Of a DNA stretch of 64,000 nt, positions 57,674 through 64,000 are shown one piece after another. The notes under the pieces were generated by a model, which searched no databases, was not told where the DNA came from, and saw nothing but the letters and a program-made list of their open reading frames with translations. The first letter of the stretch is position 1. The number at the start of each line of letters is the position of its first letter. Made by a program: the position numbers and the translations under genes. The stretch is from assembly GCA_036435485.1 (NCBI GenBank), contig CM071600.1, positions 115,684,046-115,748,045 on the forward strand. Reading direction: 5' to 3'. Source of the stretch: Saposhnikovia divaricata. Its lineage: Eukaryota > Streptophyta > Magnoliopsida > Apiales > Apiaceae.

Positions 57674-58261
57674 TCTGTATGAATTGAGTGTTTCAGGGAG
57701 TCTAGTTGTAATGGAGTGTGACTGGTTTATCTGGAGTTGGTAATATCCAGACATAGATCTTTTCCTTTAAATTTATTATATAGTTGGATCCAAGTGTTTG
57801 ATTATTTATAACATAAAGCTGTCTTGTTAAGCAATATGAATTGAACTACTGTTTTGAACTATGTAATGAATAACTCTGAGATCAATTTGTTGGTAAAAGG
57901 AAAAACAGGAACTACTATAGGCAACTTCCTGGAAAAGAAAACAATAAATTCGAAAAGAAAGTGTACCAGGAAGAAAGTGTACCATAAATTATAATGTCAA
58001 CTCTACAACTACAAGTAAGGTCAGGTAACACATCAACTTCTATTTCTCACATGATTAATATGGGCTGCTTATTTTTATTATCCTGGAATGATACAAGAGA
58101 TTTTAGATGTTATAAGTTTTTTGCTAAGTTGATATTTTATTGTTTCACATAATTGTTCTTGATGATACTATAAATTAATATATTGCAAACTTGGACATAA
58201 CAGGAAAAAAGAATAAGAACAATATGGATATGGGTACGTAAGATTATATGATGTGAGTTAA
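57674..58261. other. Intergenic or intron, no gene recognised
   Basis: AT-rich. It would hold downstream TIP exons on the minus strand if that gene were complete; none was found. Confidence 0.5.
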
Positions 58262-58272
58262 CTAGCTAATAC

Positions 58273-58399
58273 CAGTGGCCATGACCGATCCCACACCAGC
58301 AAACACGAAAAGAAACGTGCAGATGAATTCAATCAGGAGAGCGTTGATACAGTCGGGCTGCAGCGCCTCCCTACTGGTGCCTAATGCAACCTTTGCCAT
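58273..58399 (-). pseudogene. Orphan first exon of a tonoplast intrinsic protein (TIP) aquaporin
   Basis: The minus-strand ATG at 58397-58399 reads MAKVALGTSREALQPDC and then LLIEFICTFLFVFAGVGSVM, the N-terminus and start of the first membrane helix of TIP aquaporins, closest in my judgement to TIP4. A GT donor follows at 58271-58272; reading on gives a stop at 58262-58264, so a spliced exon is the sensible model. A TATA-like stretch (TTATAAATATACAC on minus, 58451-58465) precedes the start. The NPA-containing exons are not found to the left within the window. Complete TIPs have about 250 residues and form water channels in the vacuolar membrane; this is only ~42 of them. Confidence 0.8.
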
Positions 58400-58450
58400 T
58401 ATCACTTGACTGTAGAATAGAGTTAAGATGTGGAACTTTTACGGGGCTAG

Positions 58451-58465
58451 CTGTGTATATTTATA
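58451..58465 (-). promoter_or_regulatory. TATA box upstream of the TIP exon
   Basis: TTATAAATATACAC on the minus strand about 55 bases before the ATG; suggests that the promoter was kept with the exon. Confidence 0.5.
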
Positions 58466-59303
58466 AGTGCATGATCAGTATGTATTATGTGTAGACTATA
58501 TATCGCTTCAGTACATTTTATATTCCAAATTGATATGATGCCCAGAGAAGGAAAGGTTCCACGCCCTGGGTTGTCATGAATTCATAATAAAGTATAGGCT
58601 AGCTTGTTGTGTAGGCACGTTAGAAATTAAATCCTATTATTGTTGGCCTTTGTGCACTACAATTTGTTTGTTTTTCAATACATACAAATAATTGGCCTTT
58701 GTGCACACACTTTTTCTTGATAATTGCATGTTAAAAGGTCTCACACAGCTTTGCTCATTGTTTTCTTGATCATATAATCACATTCAGGCTCTTTCACTCC
58801 TCTGTACTTCTTCACATTTGTAAACATTATTGCATCATGTAAACTTACCTTAATCTATACATTAATCCTGGACATTTATTTTATGTTCAAACTGGTTTAT
58901 ATCCAGTACACTATACTAAACTTGAGGAAAAAACTTTAACATTCAATCTTGTCTCTTGCAACCCAGATTCTAAAATTCCAATCTTTAGCTCTCTCCACTG
59001 TTTTTCTGTTTATGGTTGTGGCTGGGAAACTTCTGGTTATGTTTTATTCCATTACACACGTACACACTATATTTGCAGTCCGGGTTGTTTTTTCCATTAT
59101 GTTTAACAAGTATTAGTCCAGTTGGATTCTAACACTAATTGTTCTTCAGGTGCTAAACTATACATGTCAAGTTAAATTAACCCTGCTAACTATGTGCCTT
59201 ATTTGTACTTATTACGTGCTCTTTTGTCATATGCTCATGCAGTGAAGGTCATTTCAGTTAATAAATATACTCAATGGTATTTTGCTTATCTAGAGTTTTA
59301 TAG
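58466..59303. other. Non-coding between TIP exon and KEA exons
   Basis: AT/T-rich, intron-like texture. No upstream KEA exon was recognised. Confidence 0.5.
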
Positions 59304-59582
59304 CTTCTTGCAGAGAAGGGTGAGCTACCAACTAGATTTGGCTCAGCAACTCTCGGGATACTCCTATTACAGGTTCCACTTTTCTGTGTTACACTTCCAA
59401 ACTTAAAGCATTACATATTTGAGTTTCTTTCCTATATGCGGTCTGTTATCGTAATTAACCAGAATACGATGCAAATATTTCAAAAGGTATTTCAGTCTTG
59501 CATTTTGATTCTCTATTTTTGAATTTTGTAGGATATAGCAGTAGTTCCTCTTTTAGTCATACTACCAGTGCTAGAGAGCCTG
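59304..59582 (+). pseudogene. Two exons of a KEA3-like K+ efflux antiporter
   Basis: Exon a (59304-59372, 23 codons, phase 0 at both ends) reads LLAEKGELPTRFGSATLG and then ILLLQ. Exon b (59532-59582, 17 codons) reads DIAVVPLLVILPVLES. Both have AG acceptor and GT donor and fit consecutively the transmembrane antiporter core of plant KEA proteins (CPA2 family, thylakoid K+/H+ exchange for KEA3). The expected preceding (GAALSLSS-type) and following exons are absent in the flanking kilobase. It is a gene fragment, or a gene whose next exons lie beyond the Ty3 insertion at 60308. Confidence 0.75.
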
Positions 59583-60256
59583 GTATACAGAAACTCTTTT
59601 TATTGACCATGTAATTGCAACATCTGCAAGTCGTATTCTTTCTTTTATTATTTTTGATCTTTTGCTCACAATTAATGTTAAGAGTTTTGCTTCTTCTTTT
59701 TCCACAAACAAATCAACGGAATCTTCATGATTTTTTCTATGTACCTTTGTTATTGTGAAGATGTCCCATCATCCCCTTTTATCTGGTTTCTGAGAATCCC
59801 AATCAAAATCATATATTGATTGATAGAATCAGGAGTCCACAAAGAAATTCAAATTCTTTTATATACTAATACAATATCAAATGAATAGTTTTATTTCAAG
59901 TTCTTGCTCTAAAATATTTGCAATTCTATATCACCCCAAGCTTTTGAATCAAAAGAGGAAACGAGGAATAGAGTACTTTAAAGAACAGAAGCTGTGGTGT
60001 TGTTATTTGGCCCGACTCTGTTAAGCCAGTTATTTAATGGAACAAGTAAAAAGTTTTATAGATTTGTAGTTTATGGTTTTTCTTCAACCTGGTCCAAAAT
60101 AATGTTAGATATATTTTTTATGTAGATGGAGGACTGTAGAAACATTAAGTCTTTTCAATATTCATGTTTGATTAATTTTGTTAATTTAAGTCTTTTCAAT
60201 ATTCATGTTTGATCAATATTCATGTTTGATTAATTTTGTTCTATTTTAATTTATAT
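59583..60256. other. Non-coding, with a short direct duplication
   Basis: TCTTTTCAATATTCATGTTT occurs at about 60149 and 60189, and its second half again at about 60213. No gene. Confidence 0.5.
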
Positions 60257-60283
60257 CTAACCAAAGGGATTCCCTTTGGTTAG
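60257..60283. repeat. 27-bp near-perfect palindrome next to the Ty3 LTR
   Basis: CTAACCAAAGGGA (60257-60269), one base, TCCCTTTGGTTAG (60271-60283): 13 of 13 pairs. It ends 24 bases before the LTR start. Confidence 0.9.
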
Positions 60284-60307
60284 GTTTTTTCTTAACAATT
60301 TTATTTT

Positions 60308-60677
60308 TGTTGGAAGCCCTATACCCATTATGGGCCGAACCGAAGGCCCAACAAGAAGAAGCCCAAAATGGCTAACGGTCTCCTCTTTTCTTGAACGGTA
60401 TTCATCTACTTTCGGTGGTGGGAAACACAATGATACCCATGGGGCCCTTTTAAGGTAACGGACATAATTTCTAAGGTATAAATATAGATTGAATCTACAA
60501 GAGAAGACATATGCTTATAATTTACCAACACACACACTCTATTTACGTTCAAAGTACTCTAAAAACGCGACTTACTTACTCTCACACCGGAGGTGAATCG
60601 GGGGGATAATCCCTCGCATTCTTCTCACTTTTCAGGGTCAACCCGAAGGCCGATCCGGTGGAAATCCAGTCGTAACA
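60308..60677 (+). repeat. 5' LTR of the Tat/Ogre-type element
   Basis: TGTTGGAAGCCC...CGTAACA, 370 bp, ending two bases before the PBS. TATAAATA at 60477-60484 is the likely promoter. The left boundary is inferred from TG and the short inverted ends, since the 3' LTR is not visible. Confidence 0.75.
60477..60484 (+). promoter_or_regulatory. TATA box of the Tat/Ogre-type LTR
   Basis: TATAAATA in the middle of the LTR, about 250 bases before the gag ATG. Confidence 0.6.
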
Positions 60678-60679
60678 TT

Positions 60680-60695
60680 TGGCGCCGTCTGTTGG
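60680..60695 (+). other. Primer binding site of the Tat/Ogre-type element
   Basis: TGGCGCCGTCTGTTGG directly after the LTR, differing from the tRNA-iMet type used by the other elements here. Confidence 0.8.
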
Positions 60696-60734
60696 AACGT
60701 AGAGATACAATCTGTGTTAAAATTTTGGCAAACT

Positions 60735-63700
60735 ATGACAATCGAAGAAACACCCAGGAATAACGAAAGCACCGTGATAGGAGACAGTCCCGCCACGCAA
60801 AGGACGACTCCGGCCGCCCAAAGAATGCTCGATTTCAATGAAGACATGCCCTCCCCCGAAGAACAGCAAGAAATGCTAGCAAAATGGAGAGAAGAGAAAG
60901 CCAAAGGAAAGGAAACAGAGAAGGCAAAAAGCCAGAACGAAGCAGCACGGCAAGCCGAGCTAAGGGAAGCCGACCGAGTAAAGCTACAAACCTTGAAACT
61001 CCAAAGAGAGGAAATCGAACGACAGGAGAAGACATTGCGCGAAGCCCTGGAGGCCGAAGGCCGGACACCCAAAGATGACCGAAAAGATAAAAGGGTCAGG
61101 GACGATGAAGATGAGTCATGGAACTCAGAACTGCAATCTAAGAAAACCAAGTCGAAGGTTGTAGATTCCTCGGACTCGGAAGAAGAGGGTCCACACACAG
61201 ACGATCGTATTCGCAGACTGGAAAAGGTTATGTTCAGAGATAGGACAATTAGCCACGAGCCTGTCGTGACCGAAGAGATAGAACAACACCGACCACCACC
61301 AGGAAGGCAATTCCCAAAGATGCACGAGTTCAACGGAAAAGGCGATCCCGAAGACCATTGTGAGAAGTACGAATCCCTCATGACTGGTATGGGACATTGT
61401 GACATCATGCTGTGCAAAATGTTCAAAACTTACCTAAAAGGGTCGGCATCCATGTGGTATCGTTCACTAAGGCCACGGTCGATTGATTCTTATGGACAAA
61501 TTAAAAGGAAGTTCTTGAGAAATTACTCCCATTTATGCCGAAGAGAAAAAGACACTGAAGCCCTAATTCACTGCAGACAAAGACCGAACAAAGAATTAGG
61601 AGACTACCTAGCAAGATTCAAAGAGGAAGCCGGAATGGTCACAAGCCTCGATAAGATCAAAGCCGCTGGATTCCTTTCAGCAGGTCTCGACCCTGTGAAA
61701 GGCAAGAAGCTCCGGTCATCTCTCTATGACGTTCCCCCAAAATCACTAAACGACATATACGTTCGGGGAGAAGCAATACGAAGGAAGTTGGAAACAATTG
61801 GAGGGTACAAAGAAAGTCGAAGGAACGACAGAGACGATAGAAGAGGCGAGCGCAGGGATGACCGAAGGAATCATAGCAACACACGAGGAAGGATGAACGA
61901 TCCAAAAACAACAGGACAAAGACAAGACAAAGATAGTACTGTGTTCACTCGCCTCAACACACCCATCTCCAAGATCCTCCATGAAATCAAAGGAAAACCA
62001 GGGTTCGTTCGACCACCTCGAATCAAAACCCCTGAGTCCAGAAGAAACGAAAACAAGTACTGCGAGTATCATCGGGATAAGGGCCACAACACAGATGAAT
62101 GCTACCACCTAAAGAAGTTGATCGAAAAGATGATCAAAGGCGGAGAGTTATCCCAGTTCGTGAGCGACTTAAGAGAAAAGCTCGATGCAAAGGAAAGAAG
62201 AAATCCCGGAGAAACCGAAAGACCGGAAAAGTATAGAGGCGAGGTCCGAACGATCTTTGGCGGCACAATACTCGATCGGGACAGTAAGACGGCCCGAAAG
62301 AAATACACCAGGCAAATATACAGTCTTTACCAATCGAAAACAGCCAAACAACCATTGCCGATCAGCTTCACGGAGGATGATTATGAGGACGTCATATGGC
62401 CACACGAAGACCCCCTGGTTATCAATCCGGTGATCGGAGATAATAAAATCTGGAAGGTGCTAGTCGATGAAGGGAGCTCGGTCAATATCCTATACCACAG
62501 GACATACTCTAAAATGAACCTAGGAGGAGAACACCTCGAACCATGCCACGAGGCACCCCTATACGGCTTCGGTAATCAACCAGTACCGATCGAAGGTACC
62601 ATCAGATTAAAAGTGCTCCTAGGAAAAGCGCCATATACCGTGGAAAAGGAAGCTAAATTTTACGTCGTTCGGGTAGACAGCCCATACAACGGCATCCTGG
62701 GAAGACCCGTTTTATCCCTATTCCAAGCCGTATCATCCATACCGCACTTGAAGCTAAAATTCCCTACCGAGCAAGGGATTGGAGAAATGAAGGGCGATCA
62801 AAAAGCAGCAAGGATCATCATGTTAGAAGATTTTGACAAAGATAAAGACACAGAATTGGTCGAATCCGGGAAAAGGAAAAGAGACGAAGACGCCGGGGGA
62901 AACCATCAAATGCTGAACATAGAGATCGAGAAGTTTGGGACCGATCTCTCCTGTCCAATTGCCGAACCGGCAGCCGAAATCGAAGAAATCGAATTATATG
63001 TGGGCCAATCCGGGAAAATGATCCAAATAGGCAAGGGGATGGAACCAGAACTGAAGGAGAGGGTCATTGCCGTCATCAGGGAATTCCACGACGTATTCGC
63101 TTGGAATCCCGAAGACATGCCTGGATTAGATCCTTCAGTCGCGAAGCACTGTCTAAACGTCGAACCCGACGCCCAACCTGTAAAACAGAAGAAGAGAAAT
63201 TTTGCCATAGAAAGACAAAGGGTTATCCAGACCGAAGTTGAGAAACTACTAGAGGCCAAATTTATCGAAGAAATTGATTACCCCGAATGGTTGGCAAACG
63301 TAGTTGTCGTCAAAAAGTCAAACGGCAAATGGAGAATGTGCGTCGATTACACTGACCTAAATAAACACTGTCCGAAAGACCACTATCCCCTACCCAACAT
63401 CGATCAGCTAATAGACGCCACATCGGGACATCAGATTCTCAGTTTTTTGGACGCTTTTTCAGGATATCACCAAATCGCCATGAATGCTGAAGACATTCCG
63501 AAGACAACATTCATCACCCCGAACGGCACTTACGCATACATAAAAATGCCCTTCGGGCTAAAGAACGCGGGGGCAACTTTCCAGAAGATGGTTAACAAGC
63601 TCTTCAAAAAGCAAATAGGACGAAGCATGGAATGTTACGTCGACGACATGATCGTAAAGTCACCCTTCCAGGATCATGCAAACGACCTGAAGGAATGCTT

Positions 63701-64000
63701 CGAAACGTTAAGGGAAAACAATATGAGAATCAACCCGAACAAATGTACGTTCGGGGTTAACAGCGGAAAATTCCTTGGATACATGGTGAGTGCCCGAGGG
63801 ATTGAGGCGAACCCAGAGAAAATCAAGGCCGTCATGGATATGGAAGCACCCAAGACAATAAGAGACATTCAGAAATTAACTGGACGAATGGCAGCTCTCC
63901 GGAGATTCATTTCCAGGTCTGCTGAAAAAGCGTTACCATTCTTCGAAGTGCTTCGAGGAAAAAAGACTTTCGATTGGGGACCAAATTGTCAAAAGGCATT
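60735..64000 (+). CDS. Tat/Ogre-type gag-protease-reverse transcriptase polyprotein, intact but cut by the window edge
   Basis: ATG at 60735, the first after the PBS; 1,088 complete codons with no stop or frameshift. Residues ~1-200 are charged and helical (KGKETEKAKSQNEAARQ). The retrotransposon gag domain is at ~200-330 (GKGDPEDHCEKYESLM, KGSASMWYRSL). A C/H cluster begins at residue 443 (CEYHRDKGHNTDEC). The aspartic protease has LVDEGSSVNIL near residue 577 and NGILGRP later. RT begins near residue 770 (WNPEDMPGLDP, LANVVVVKKSNGKWRMCVDY) with catalytic YVDD at residues 968-971 (63636-63647). RNase H starts at the right edge. The protease core reads D-E-G rather than the usual D-S/T-G or D-G-G. 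The open frame suggests a recent insertion. Confidence 0.93.
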   Translation, partial: MTIEETPRNNESTVIGDSPATQRTTPAAQRMLDFNEDMPSPEEQQEMLAKWREEKAKGKETEKAKSQNEAARQAELREADRVKLQTLKLQREEIERQEKTLREALEAEGRTPKDDRKDKRVRDDEDESWNSELQSKKTKSKVVDSSDSEEEGPHTDDRIRRLEKVMFRDRTISHEPVVTEEIEQHRPPPGRQFPKMHEFNGKGDPEDHCEKYESLMTGMGHCDIMLCKMFKTYLKGSASMWYRSLRPRSIDSYGQIKRKFLRNYSHLCRREKDTEALIHCRQRPNKELGDYLARFKEEAGMVTSLDKIKAAGFLSAGLDPVKGKKLRSSLYDVPPKSLNDIYVRGEAIRRKLETIGGYKESRRNDRDDRRGERRDDRRNHSNTRGRMNDPKTTGQRQDKDSTVFTRLNTPISKILHEIKGKPGFVRPPRIKTPESRRNENKYCEYHRDKGHNTDECYHLKKLIEKMIKGGELSQFVSDLREKLDAKERRNPGETERPEKYRGEVRTIFGGTILDRDSKTARKKYTRQIYSLYQSKTAKQPLPISFTEDDYEDVIWPHEDPLVINPVIGDNKIWKVLVDEGSSVNILYHRTYSKMNLGGEHLEPCHEAPLYGFGNQPVPIEGTIRLKVLLGKAPYTVEKEAKFYVVRVDSPYNGILGRPVLSLFQAVSSIPHLKLKFPTEQGIGEMKGDQKAARIIMLEDFDKDKDTELVESGKRKRDEDAGGNHQMLNIEIEKFGTDLSCPIAEPAAEIEEIELYVGQSGKMIQIGKGMEPELKERVIAVIREFHDVFAWNPEDMPGLDPSVAKHCLNVEPDAQPVKQKKRNFAIERQRVIQTEVEKLLEAKFIEEIDYPEWLANVVVVKKSNGKWRMCVDYTDLNKHCPKDHYPLPNIDQLIDATSGHQILSFLDAFSGYHQIAMNAEDIPKTTFITPNGTYAYIKMPFGLKNAGATFQKMVNKLFKKQIGRSMECYVDDMIVKSPFQDHANDLKECFETLRENNMRINPNKCTFGVNSGKFLGYMVSARGIEANPEKIKAVMDMEAPKTIRDIQKLTGRMAALRRFISRSAEKALPFFEVLRGKKTFDWGPNCQKA

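Larger units (their letters stand above)
60308..64000 (+). mobile_element. Ty3/gypsy Tat/Ogre-type element, 5' part (continues beyond window)
   Basis: LTR 60308-60677, PBS TGGCGCCGTCTGTTGG (60680-60695), then an uninterrupted gag-protease-RT frame to the window edge. The PBS style and the RT (YVDDMIVKS, CPKDHYPLPNIDQLI) fit the non-chromodomain Tat/Ogre lineage. The 3' LTR and target duplication are outside. Confidence 0.88.

Noticed and set aside
60257..60290. Palindrome as a Helitron 3' hairpin capturing the TIP and KEA fragments
   Set aside because: No CTRR terminus at the right distance on either strand and no TC start could be defined.

Overview
This window is nuclear DNA of a transposon-rich flowering plant, most likely a eudicot. 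The evidence is plant-type LTR retrotransposons (Sirevirus and TNT1-like Ty1/copia, Tekay-like and Tat/Ogre-like Ty3/gypsy), Stowaway and hAT MITEs, a Mutator-like element, a tRNA-derived SINE, GT-AG introns and fragments of plant genes. I cannot name the species. No rRNA, tRNA, CRISPR or prokaryotic features were seen.

Layout. 1-21980: the 3' part of a Ty1/copia Sirevirus on the + strand. It has reverse transcriptase/RNase H, a repeat-rich spacer, a very long open frame in the 'env' position, a polypurine tract and a 3' LTR. That open frame is split at 5848/19390 by a 13.5-kb Ty3/gypsy insertion (5849-19384) with 3.67-kb LTRs, a 5-bp target duplication and a ruined internal domain. 21981-24979: remnants, including another LTR end joined head-on to the gag/protease part of a minus-strand copia element. 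24980-38911: a head-to-tail array of a second copia family, with four LTRs sharing three internal domains (LTR-int-LTR-int-LTR-int-LTR, minus strand). All three copies carry the same altered reverse transcriptase box (YVDE instead of YVDD) and share two frameshifts.

38912-47714 is the most gene-like part. It holds a Stowaway MITE, a cluster of perfect inverted repeats, a two-exon plant-mobile-domain gene that stops just after entering a Ulp1-like protease domain, a DUF6598-like remnant, and an intact minus-strand F-box gene. 47715-51059 is a Mutator-like element with about 100-bp terminal inverted repeats and a 9-bp target duplication. Its transposase lacks the catalytic core and is interrupted by two oppositely oriented Stowaway MITEs. 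51872-54198 holds two hAT-type MITEs with 8-bp target duplications and one SINE with a 10-bp duplication. 56030-57673 is a 5'-truncated LINE. 58262-59582 holds an orphan first exon of a TIP aquaporin (minus) and two adjacent exons of a KEA3-like K+ antiporter (plus). 60308-64000 is the 5' end of a Tat/Ogre-type Ty3 element whose gag-protease-RT frame is open for more than 1,080 codons to the window edge.

The strongest unusual signals are: three consecutive stem-loops in the long Ty3 LTR that share one 15-nt loop but have different, individually complementary stems; the tandem copia array built from a catalytically altered, frameshifted progenitor; and the near-identical LTRs around an unreadable pol in the Ty3 insertion, which points to movement in trans.
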